DNA from: Candidatus Omnitrophota bacterium
GTDB taxonomy: Bacteria > Omnitrophota > Gorgyraeia > Tantalellales > Tantalellaceae
DNA: 11,213 nt
Direction: 5' to 3'
Assembly: GCA_030631915.1 (NCBI GenBank)
Contig: DAOVKF010000041.1
Span: 1-11,213 of the forward strand
Under the pieces are notes generated by a model. It was given only the letters and a program-made list of their open reading frames with translations, did no database searches and had not been told where the DNA came from. Every line of letters begins with the position of its first letter. The stretch's first letter is position 1. This document shows, in pieces, positions 1 to 5,692 of this stretch. Made by a program: the position numbers and the translations under genes.

Positions 1-40
1 AAAGCCTGCTCCGGGGTGTTCCGTACAGAAGCTTGAACGT
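1..40 (-). repeat. Partial inverted copy of the dispersed repeat
   Basis: Read on the - strand from about 40 to 1, this gives TTCAAGCTTCT, then GTAC, then GGAACACCCCGGAGCAGGC. That matches the 3' half of copy A. The A/T-rich GTTTAAAC block is absent at the expected distance upstream, so only the 3' half is present. The element may also continue beyond the left edge of the window. Confidence 0.65.
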
Positions 41-150
41 CACACGTAACTACAATTCCGACGCGGCCGAGCCTGGAAAAATAAAGTTTAAACAAATACG
101 ATAGGTTATAGAAGTTTTCAAGCTTCTGGTAGGAACACCCCGGAGCAGGC
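4..150. repeat. Large imperfect inverted repeat with 34-nt arms
   Basis: The left arm (4-37) and right arm (117-150) are reverse complements apart from three mismatches in the four-base stretch 23-26 / 128-131. The outer 19 bases of each arm match perfectly (GCCTGCTCCGGGGTGTTCC on the left), as do the inner 11 bases. About 79 bases separate the arms. As DNA it could form a cruciform, and as RNA a very stable hairpin. No T-run follows either arm, so a simple intrinsic terminator is unlikely. The right arm is part of dispersed repeat copy A; the left arm reads as a partial inverted copy of the same repeat. Confidence 0.85.
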
Positions 151-172
151 GCAGCGCGTTGTAGAAGCCAGG
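71..172 (+). repeat. Dispersed intergenic repeat element, copy A
   Basis: This shares five ordered blocks with copy B near 5570. They are a 17-base A/T-rich block ending in the palindrome GTTTAAAC (77-93), GGTTATAGAAGTTT (104-117, 13 of 14 matching), CTTCTGGTA (123-131), GGAACACCCCGGAGCAG (132-148, identical) and CAGCGC (152-157). The 10-base linker between blocks 1 and 2 keeps its length but not its sequence. AGAAG (110-114) and CTTCT (123-127) can form a hairpin whose loop differs between copies. CCTGG (72-76) and CCAGG (168-172) could close the element. It could be a structured RNA, a leader, or a palindromic dispersed repeat. I do not recognise it as a known riboswitch. Orientation is arbitrary. 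Confidence 0.75.
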
Positions 173-196
173 AAGTCAGAGGGGGATAGGATTTGA

Positions 197-210
197 GACA
201 CGAGCAAAGG
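197..210 (+). repeat. Two heptanucleotide units before the lipoprotein start
   Basis: GACACGA and GCAAAGG (197-210) match 12 of 14 bases of two units upstream of recO (GATACGA, GCAACGG at 5670-5683). The second unit runs directly into the purine-rich ribosome-binding stretch (208-216) of the lipoprotein gene. Confidence 0.45.
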
Positions 211-218
211 GGGGAGTC

Positions 219-578
219 ATGTTGAGAGTTTTGATCTTACTTGTTATCGCGGGTTTTCTCGTAACCGGATGCGCGGGTGTTGATGTATATACCTTTAAAA
301 AAGACAGGGTGGATCAGGAAATAAAAGGCAATGAGGGATACCTGACGGGGCAGGCGGACGGGACGCCTCTGAAGGAGAGAAAAACTGAAAGGACACTGAT
401 CGGTGTGGATATAGAGCTGACGGGTCCCGGCGCATGGAAAAAGGAAGGAACAGAAATAGTTCCGGAGCCGGTGGAAGCGGTGAGACCGGTGGAAGCGGCG
501 AGAACAGAGGTTAAAAAGATCGAGCCGGAAAGAGCGGGAACGGCGAAAGACGGGACCGCAGAAGATTGGATCAAGTGA
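219..578 (+). CDS. Small predicted lipoprotein, function unknown
   Basis: The 119-residue protein has a short basic N-terminus (MLR), a hydrophobic stretch at residues 4-15 and a lipobox V-T-G-C with the acylated cysteine at 18. It is therefore predicted to be exported and lipid-anchored. The mature part begins AGVDVYTFKKDRVDQ and contains a GNEGYL...TLIGVDIEL segment that I associate with short Omnitrophota envelope lipoproteins, from memory only. The C-terminal 35 or so residues are low-complexity, rich in P, V, E, A and K, and contain two small tandem duplications: PVEAVR/PVEAAR and GTAKD/GTAED. A GGGGAG stretch lies just upstream of the ATG. The gene is co-directional with phoH and 34 bp from it. 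I see no catalytic domain; a structural or scaffold role in the envelope is only a guess. Confidence 0.75.
   Translation: MLRVLILLVIAGFLVTGCAGVDVYTFKKDRVDQEIKGNEGYLTGQADGTPLKERKTERTLIGVDIELTGPGAWKKEGTEIVPEPVEAVRPVEAARTEVKKIEPERAGTAKDGTAEDWIK
468..503 (+). repeat. 18-nt in-frame tandem duplication
   Basis: Two adjacent 18-base units (468-485 and 486-503) are identical except at one position (T481 against C499). They encode PVEAVR and PVEAAR in the lipoprotein tail. The near-identity at DNA level points to a recent duplication. Confidence 0.85.
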
Positions 579-605
579 GTCAGAAGTCAGAAGTAAGGAG
601 TCAGA
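578..605 (+). repeat. Heptanucleotide tandem array before phoH (4 units)
   Basis: Four consecutive 7-base units occupy this span: AGTCAGA, AGTCAGA, AGTAAGG, AGTCAGA. They start on the last base of the lipoprotein stop codon and end seven bases before the phoH ATG. The third unit departs from the consensus at two positions, and this creates an AAGGAG sequence. Confidence 0.85.
595..600 (+). promoter_or_regulatory. Candidate phoH ribosome binding site within heptamer array
   Basis: AAGGAG is the best Shine-Dalgarno match upstream of the phoH ATG. The spacing of 12 bases is rather long. It spans the junction of the third and fourth heptamer units, so the repeat array itself supplies the site. 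Confidence 0.5.
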
Positions 606-612
606 AACCGCC

Positions 613-1575
613 ATGTTTGAAAGCATCGTTGAAATAAGGAACGATTCAGAAGCCAGACAGCTTTTCGGCAGGCATGACGAAACCCTGCGAAAAATAGAAA
701 GCACGTTTAAGGTCGAGACCAGTTTTCGCGACGGTTGTCTGAAAATAAAAGCAGAGGATGATAACTCCGCAAGAAAGGCCGAAAGGATCATAACCGAGTT
801 CCTGATCGTGTTAAGGAAAAGCGGCCATTTTTCTCTTCGGGATATCGATTACGCGATAAAAGACGGGAACATCAAGACCGCGCTGCATGATATATACCTT
901 GACAGGATAGAAGTGTCTTCCAAAAGGGCGTATATTACCCCGCGCAGCGAAGGGCAGAAACGTTACGTCGACGCGATCAGAAAGCATGACATCGTGTTCG
1001 GTATAGGGCCGGCGGGAACGGGAAAGACCTACCTCGCCATGGCCATGGCGGTGAACGCCCTTAAGAAGAATCTGGTGTCCAGGATCATACTGACAAGGCC
1101 GGCGGTCGAGGCGGGTGAAAGCCTGGGGTATCTACCCGGCGATATCTATGAAAAGGTGAACCCGTATTTAAGGCCGTTATATGACGCCCTTCTGGATATG
1201 GTCGAACCGCATATGGTCAAGGATTATCGTGACAGAGGTATAATTGAAGTGGCCCCTCTGGCTTTCATGAGAGGAAGGACCCTTAATGATTCCTTTATCA
1301 TACTGGACGAGGCTCAGAACTCCACTCCTGAACAGATGAAGATGTTCCTGACCAGGCTCGGGTTCGACTCAAAAACGGTTATAACAGGGGATATAACGCA
1401 GAGCGATCTTCCAAAGGACAGGGGGTCGGGGCTTTTGCACGCCAGGTCCATCCTGGGGGACATGGAAGGCATCAGTTTTGTCATGCTTGAAGGGAAAGAC
1501 GTGGTGAGGCATGAACTTGTGCAGAGGATAATAGAAGTATATCGAAGAAGATCGGACTCGGAAGATGAAAAATAA
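613..1575 (+). CDS. phoH: PhoH family ATPase (PhoH-like, YbeZ type)
   Basis: The 320-residue length is typical of the family. An N-terminal segment (about 1-100) resembling the KH-like domain of PhoH proteins precedes the P-loop ATPase domain. Walker A is GPAGTGKT at 132-139, Walker B is LDEAQN at 231-236, and a GDITQSDLP motif starts at 259. RPAVEAGE (162-169) is also characteristic. Family members are cytoplasmic ATPases with RNA-helicase or RNA-nuclease-linked roles, and they often neighbour ybeY, as here with one gene between. The ATG at 613 fits the expected N-terminus. The 3' end overlaps the next gene by 11 bases, which suggests translational coupling. The precise substrate is not known for this family. 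Confidence 0.95.
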   Translation: MFESIVEIRNDSEARQLFGRHDETLRKIESTFKVETSFRDGCLKIKAEDDNSARKAERIITEFLIVLRKSGHFSLRDIDYAIKDGNIKTALHDIYLDRIEVSSKRAYITPRSEGQKRYVDAIRKHDIVFGIGPAGTGKTYLAMAMAVNALKKNLVSRIILTRPAVEAGESLGYLPGDIYEKVNPYLRPLYDALLDMVEPHMVKDYRDRGIIEVAPLAFMRGRTLNDSFIILDEAQNSTPEQMKMFLTRLGFDSKTVITGDITQSDLPKDRGSGLLHARSILGDMEGISFVMLEGKDVVRHELVQRIIEVYRRRSDSEDEK

Positions 1576-3862
1576 TTCTAACTCCGGAGAATGGAAAAAG
1601 GTGAATTTACTGAAGCGAAGGGAAACCATTTCGGTCCTTTTGATCGCGGTTTTCCTGGTGCTGTCCTTATCGAGTATTTTTATAAACCCGCAGTTGTATC
1701 AGAGGAGAATACACGAGGGGGATATCGCGCTCAAGGATGTTTACGCGCCGTATGATTTCACTTATAACTGGGGAGTGGACGAGGAAAAGACCCGCTCCGC
1801 GTGTGAGCGCGCTCCGCGTGCCGTCCCATATTTTCTCTGCCGCGATACGGCAGTGGAAAGGGACGCAAGGGGCGGCCTGGAGACATTTTTTGCCGTACTG
1901 GCCGATGAGGCCGGCAAAGATATCCACCTGTCAGAAAAGGCGGATAATCTGCGGAAAAGGACCGGCGCGGAACTTACGGATAAACAGTGCAAAGTTCTTC
2001 TGGGGTATCCCGATGCGGAGAGGCTGCGGAAAGGGGTGGTGCGGGTCGCGGGCGACCTGTTCCAGACTGGTTGTATCGATGATGACGCCCGGCGCATCCT
2101 GGAAGCACAGGGTACGGATAAAGTAGTGATCTATGACAGGGAATCCGGGAACCGGGTCCCCTGTGTTTCCGGGGACCTGTTTGACAGGAGTAATATCCGG
2201 TCTGCGGCGGATGCTCAGATCTACGCGTATTTCGGGGAAAAAGGAAAGATCAGACAGGCGACAGCGGCTCTCCTCGCCGCGTATCTTGAGCCCAGCCTCA
2301 AAGCGGATGAAAAACGGACATCCGCTGAACGGGAGGCGGCGGTGCGGAAGGTACAGCCCGTGTGTCAGACCTGGGAGGTCAAGAAGAATGAGCTTATCAT
2401 CGAAAAGGGGAAAAGGGTCAATGACCGTCATATCTCGGAGCTGTCCCAGCTCACGGGTTTTTTGAAGGAAGAAAGATCCAGGATGTTTTTCATGGGGACA
2501 CTTTTGCTCTTTTTACTTCTTGGTCTTATAGGGACAGTGTACATGGCCTTTGTTCAGCAGGTGAATTTTTTGCGGAACACGAAAGATATCACGATCATGC
2601 TTCTGGCCATGTTTTTTATTATCATAGTGGCGGATATTGTCATACGGATGCCGCAGCCAAGCTACTTTATCCCCGTCTCAGGCATGAGCATGATGCTTAT
2701 GCTGCTTATAGGATTCAATGCCGCGTTCTTAAGCGTGATCCTGATGAGTATCCTTGTGGCCGTGCTTACGGGAGGAGGCATCGAAGTGGCCCTGGTGCTT
2801 ATGGTCGGAGGCGCTGTAGGCATGTATGCCGTCAGGGGGGCGAGACGGCGTGCCAGCATACTCTGGGCCGGCCTGCTGGCCGGCATGGCGAAGTTCCTGG
2901 CGATCATATGTGCCGGGCTTATAAACGGTATTGAGATGAACGTTTATCTCAGGGACGGGCTCTGGGGGATATCCAGCGGTCTCCTGTCAGGTCTTATTGT
3001 CATGGGTCTGCTGCCCGTGTTCGAGTACATCTTTAAGGTTTCCACGAACATCAGTTTGCTTGAGATGTCGGATCTCAACCATCCGCTTTTGAAAAAGCTG
3101 GCCATGGAAACCCCGGGGACGTATCATCACAGCATAACGGTGGGCAGTCTGGCGGAAGCGGCCTGTGACAGCATAAACGCCAATGGCCTTCTCGCGCGGG
3201 TGGGGGCATATTATCATGATATAGGGAAACTCAGCAAACCGCAGTATTACAGCGAAAACGAGATGGGAGAGAGGTCAAAGCATACCGGCCTGACTCCTTC
3301 CATGAGCGCGCTTATCATCGGAAAGCACGTGAAAGAAGGGGTCGAGATGGCGAACAGATACAAATTGAACAACGCGATAACAGACTTTATCAGACAGCAT
3401 CACGGGACCAGTCTGATGGCGTATTTTTATCAGAAAGCGCTTGAGGCGGCCAAGGATGACAGCACCTTGAACGAGGGGAGTTTCCGGTATCCGGGCCCGA
3501 AACCGCAGACAAAGGAGATCGCGATAGTGCTCCTGGCGGATTCTATCGAGGCTTCAAGCCGGGCGCTCGACGAACCCACGCCCTCGAACATAAGGCAGCT
3601 GGTAAAGAAGGTCATTAACAGCAGGTTCATAGACGGCCAGATGGACGAATGTGACCTGACCCTGAAAGACATGCACGAGATCGCCGATTCTTTTGTAAGA
3701 GGACTTATGGCGATCTTTCATACGCGCGCGAGTTACCCGGACGAAGGGGCGAAAACATCCGGCGGAAAACCGAATGTCAAAAGTAAACTGCGAAAACAAA
3801 AATCAAAGAAGGCCGATAGCTCTTCCAGGGATAATAAAGACCGCGAACAAAACGCTGGATGA
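1565..3862 (+). CDS. pgpH: 7TM receptor-type HD-domain hydrolase (PgpH/YqfF family)
   Basis: The 765-residue membrane protein has the 7TMR-HDED architecture. One transmembrane helix lies at about 21-40. An extracytoplasmic domain follows to about 300, then a block of hydrophobic helices at about 306-490 and a cytoplasmic HD phosphohydrolase domain at about 500-715. The metal-site motifs are YHHS (520-523), YYHDIGKL with H551-D552 (an HDIG signature), QHHG (H612, H613) and ADSIEASSRA (D659). Characterised relatives such as Listeria PgpH hydrolyse cyclic di-AMP; that substrate is inferred here. The start overlaps phoH; a GTG at 1601 is an alternative. The lysine-rich C-terminal tail (about 737-765) lies beyond the HD domain and is encoded by DNA that also encodes the start of YbeY. 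Confidence 0.92.
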   Translation: MKNNSNSGEWKKVNLLKRRETISVLLIAVFLVLSLSSIFINPQLYQRRIHEGDIALKDVYAPYDFTYNWGVDEEKTRSACERAPRAVPYFLCRDTAVERDARGGLETFFAVLADEAGKDIHLSEKADNLRKRTGAELTDKQCKVLLGYPDAERLRKGVVRVAGDLFQTGCIDDDARRILEAQGTDKVVIYDRESGNRVPCVSGDLFDRSNIRSAADAQIYAYFGEKGKIRQATAALLAAYLEPSLKADEKRTSAEREAAVRKVQPVCQTWEVKKNELIIEKGKRVNDRHISELSQLTGFLKEERSRMFFMGTLLLFLLLGLIGTVYMAFVQQVNFLRNTKDITIMLLAMFFIIIVADIVIRMPQPSYFIPVSGMSMMLMLLIGFNAAFLSVILMSILVAVLTGGGIEVALVLMVGGAVGMYAVRGARRRASILWAGLLAGMAKFLAIICAGLINGIEMNVYLRDGLWGISSGLLSGLIVMGLLPVFEYIFKVSTNISLLEMSDLNHPLLKKLAMETPGTYHHSITVGSLAEAACDSINANGLLARVGAYYHDIGKLSKPQYYSENEMGERSKHTGLTPSMSALIIGKHVKEGVEMANRYKLNNAITDFIRQHHGTSLMAYFYQKALEAAKDDSTLNEGSFRYPGPKPQTKEIAIVLLADSIEASSRALDEPTPSNIRQLVKKVINSRFIDGQMDECDLTLKDMHEIADSFVRGLMAIFHTRASYPDEGAKTSGGKPNVKSKLRKQKSKKADSSSRDNKDREQNAG

Positions 3863-4208
3863 GCTGGGCAGGAAAGAATGCGAGATAAATATCGTGTTTA
3901 TCTCGAATCAGAGGATACGCGCGATGAACCGCAGGTACCTCGGGAAAGACGCCGCGACGGATGTGCTGGCATTCCGGCAGGTGGAGCCCGAACCGGGGCA
4001 GGAAGGCTTTTTAGGCGATATCGCGATCTCTTCCGATAAGGCGGTTCAGAACGCGAAGGAATACGGAACGTCTTTTGACGAAGAAACCGCTCTTTACGTG
4101 ATACACGGGATACTCCACCTTACGGGTCATGAGGACCGGACAAAAAAGGGGCAGGTCCGCATGCGGAAAGAAGAGGACAGGCTTTTTCAAAAGATCAGAA
4201 AGGTGTGA
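3774..4208 (+). CDS. ybeY: Endoribonuclease YbeY (rRNA maturation factor)
   Basis: At 144 residues this is near the usual size for the metal-dependent RNase used in 16S rRNA 3'-end maturation and ribosome quality control. Family landmarks are NRRYLGKDAATDVLAF (52-67), GDIAIS (81-86) and the metal motif HGILHLTGHED (111-121). Its first two ligands, H111 and H115, are present, but the third position, normally His, is D121. The following RTKKGQVRMRKEEDRLF matches the family's C-terminal helix. I believe Bacteroidetes YbeY proteins have a similar Asp variant. The start at 3774 is needed to include the conserved N-terminal strand (KVNCENKNQRR); no later plausible start keeps it. The gene overlaps the upstream gene by 89 bases and has only a weak Shine-Dalgarno, so coupled translation is likely. 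Confidence 0.93.
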   Translation: MSKVNCENKNQRRPIALPGIIKTANKTLDELGRKECEINIVFISNQRIRAMNRRYLGKDAATDVLAFRQVEPEPGQEGFLGDIAISSDKAVQNAKEYGTSFDEETALYVIHGILHLTGHEDRTKKGQVRMRKEEDRLFQKIRKV

Positions 4209-4213
4209 TCGAC

Positions 4214-4909
4214 ATGAAAGGTTTTTTTAAGAGCGTGAATGCCGCCCTGGAAGGCGTTATACATAGCCTCCATCGCGAGCGGAACATGCGCCTGCATTTT
4301 ATCGCCGGTTTTTTTGTCCTGATCGCCGGCATTTATCTTAATCTCGACCACGAGGAGATCATACTTCTCCTTTTCGCCATCACATTCGTTCTCGTGGCCG
4401 AGATGTTCAATACGGCGATCGAACATTTAGCCGATCTTATCGTAAAAAAAGAGTTTCACCCCGTCATCAAGATCGTCAAGGATGTTTCCGCCGGCGCGGT
4501 CTTTGTCGCAGCCGTTAACGCCGGAGTGACGGGATATCTTCTGGTAGCGAATCGGGTCGATCTGCGCGCGGGAGGATTATTGATCAGGATAAAACAGTCC
4601 CCGTGGCACATAACGCTGATCGCGATGCTTGTCTGCGTGGGGTCGGTGCTTTTGGTCAAGGTGATAAGGAGGGAAGAGAGCCTGCTCCGGGGCGGCATGC
4701 CGAGCGGGCACTCCGCGGTAGCGTTCGCGATCTGGGTGAGCGTCTCCCTTCTCACTTTAAATCCGCTGGTAAGCGGGCTGGTATTTCTGCTGGCGGTCCT
4801 TGTTGCCAGGAGCCGCATGATGACAGGCGTGCATTCGATATGGGAAGTGCTCGCCGGTTGTATCGTGGGGGCGCTGTCGGCTTTACTTGTATTTCAGGTG
4901 CTGTTATGA
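4214..4909 (+). CDS. Diacylglycerol kinase (DgkA-type) fused to PAP2 phosphatase
   Basis: The 231-residue membrane protein has two domains. Residues 1-110 match the small integral-membrane DgkA/undecaprenol kinase family: AEMFNTAIEHLADLI (E63, N66, E70 in the catalytic region) and KDVSAGAV (89-96). Residues about 130-231 match PAP2 phosphatases: an R152-x6-R159 first motif, PSGHS (163-167) and SRMMTGVH (200-207). The last Asp of the third motif is replaced by E211. The kinase half would phosphorylate a lipid alcohol and the phosphatase half would remove a lipid phosphate, so the likely substrates are diacylglycerol or undecaprenol species. I chose ATG 4214 because AAAGGTG (4199-4205) sits at a good distance; an in-frame GTG at 4205, overlapping the ybeY stop, is the alternative. 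Confidence 0.9.
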   Translation: MKGFFKSVNAALEGVIHSLHRERNMRLHFIAGFFVLIAGIYLNLDHEEIILLLFAITFVLVAEMFNTAIEHLADLIVKKEFHPVIKIVKDVSAGAVFVAAVNAGVTGYLLVANRVDLRAGGLLIRIKQSPWHITLIAMLVCVGSVLLVKVIRREESLLRGGMPSGHSAVAFAIWVSVSLLTLNPLVSGLVFLLAVLVARSRMMTGVHSIWEVLAGCIVGALSALLVFQVLL

Positions 4910-5547
4910 AGACATTGTGGCGCAGGTTTTTTATCGGTTTTTTGAACGGGATGATAATATTGCTGCCGGTCGCGGCAACGATAATGATAGTAAGATTTCT
5001 GGTCCTGAAGGTGAATGATATCGTGCTTGAGCCGTTTTTGCGGCTGTTCGCGGGGGCCGGGACGGATATCCAGCATGTGTTTATCGCCAAAGGCGTATTG
5101 CTTTTACTGGTGGTCTTTGGCGTGGCGTTCATAGGGTGGGCCGCCCGGATACTGGCCATTAACAGGTTTTTTTCATGGGGGGAGAGCATATTGATAAAGC
5201 TCCCGATAATGGGAAAGATATACAACGCTATCAAACAGATATCATCGGCTTTTATCGGCCATGGAAAGACGATCTTTAAACAGGTCGTGCTGGTCGAGTA
5301 CCCCCGAAAAGGCGTGTATTCGATCGGTTTCACCACCGGCACGACCAAGGGAGAGGTAAGGGCGGTTCTGGGACAGAACGGTATCAGCGTTTTTATACCG
5401 ACCACGCCCAATCCCACAAGCGGGATATTTCTGATGGTGTCAAAGGATGATATTCAATTTCTCAAGATGAGCGTGGAAGACGGCATGAAACTGGTCATTT
5501 CCGGCGGCTCGGTCACGCCGCCGTATGCCGAGAGGGAAAGCGGTTGA
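4906..5547 (+). CDS. DUF502 family membrane protein
   Basis: This 213-residue protein starts at an ATG that overlaps the upstream stop (ATGA), so translational coupling is expected. Two hydrophobic segments, about 8-36 and 58-84, predict an inner-membrane hairpin. The rest carries the DUF502 hallmarks: PIMGKIYNAIKQ, VVLVEYPRKGVYSIGFTTG, VFIPTTPNPTSGIFLMV and SVEDGMKLVISGG. The frame is open for another 101 codons upstream, but that part overlaps the PAP2 domain and has no family similarity, so I excluded it. The molecular function of DUF502 is not established. The neighbouring lipid-phosphate enzyme suggests a membrane-associated role, which is only inference. Confidence 0.92.
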   Translation: MKTLWRRFFIGFLNGMIILLPVAATIMIVRFLVLKVNDIVLEPFLRLFAGAGTDIQHVFIAKGVLLLLVVFGVAFIGWAARILAINRFFSWGESILIKLPIMGKIYNAIKQISSAFIGHGKTIFKQVVLVEYPRKGVYSIGFTTGTTKGEVRAVLGQNGISVFIPTTPNPTSGIFLMVSKDDIQFLKMSVEDGMKLVISGGSVTPPYAERESG

Positions 5548-5549
5548 CA

Positions 5550-5570
5550 GGAGCTGGGAGCCGGGAGCCG
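5550..5570 (+). repeat. Heptanucleotide tandem array (3 units) abutting repeat copy B
   Basis: GGAGCTG, GGAGCCG, GGAGCCG lie in direct succession two bases after the DUF502 stop codon and end where dispersed repeat copy B begins. The sequence differs from the other arrays in the window but keeps the period of seven. Confidence 0.8.
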
Positions 5571-5669
5571 GAAAAAATAAAGTTTAAACGGACACTACCG
5601 GTTGTAGAAGTTTACTCTTCTTCTGGTATGGAACACCCCGGAGCAGCCTCAGCGCTTTACAGGAACCGG
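5567..5669 (+). repeat. Dispersed intergenic repeat element, copy B
   Basis: This shares with copy A a 17-base A/T-rich block ending in GTTTAAAC (5573-5589), GGTTGTAGAAGTTT (5600-5613), CTTCTGGTA (5620-5628), GGAACACCCCGGAGCAG (5630-5646) and CAGCGC (5650-5655), in the same order and with nearly the same spacing. An AGAAG/CTTCT hairpin (5606-5610 with 5620-5624) is kept while its loop has changed. CTAC/GTAG (5595-5598 with 5604-5607) could form a small extra hairpin. CCGG (5568-5571) and CCGG (5666-5669) occupy the places of CCTGG/CCAGG in copy A. Unlike copy A, there is no inverted arm upstream. It fills most of the 145-bp gap before recO. Confidence 0.75.
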
Positions 5670-5690
5670 GATACGAGCAACGGATCACGA
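5670..5690 (+). repeat. Heptanucleotide units before recO
   Basis: GATACGA, GCAACGG and ATCACGA follow each other in steps of seven and end two bases before the recO ATG. They are degenerate, but ACGR recurs at the same position in each unit. There is no clear Shine-Dalgarno between them and the start codon. Confidence 0.6.
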
Positions 5691-5692
5691 AC

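Noticed and set aside
82..104. TAAAGTTT followed by CGATA, resembling a sigma-28 (FliA) promoter
   Set aside because: The -35-like box matches, but the spacer is about 7 bases where about 11 are expected, and copy B keeps TAAAGTTT without any GATAA-like -10 box. The sequence is better explained as part of the dispersed repeat.
4680..4692. 13-base match (GCCTGCTCCGGGG) to the left arm of the inverted repeat
   Set aside because: It encodes the normal PAP2 segment LLRGG in frame, and no other block of the element is nearby, so it is most likely coincidence.
4603..4905. Upstream extension of the DUF502 reading frame
   Set aside because: The extra 101 codons overlap the PAP2 domain and show no DUF502 similarity; the ATG at 4906 overlaps the upstream stop in the usual coupled way.
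5544..5549. TTGACA overlapping the DUF502 stop, a possible -35 box for recO
   Set aside because: No -10-like hexamer occurs 16-18 bases downstream; the nearest A/T-rich stretch is about 26 bases away.
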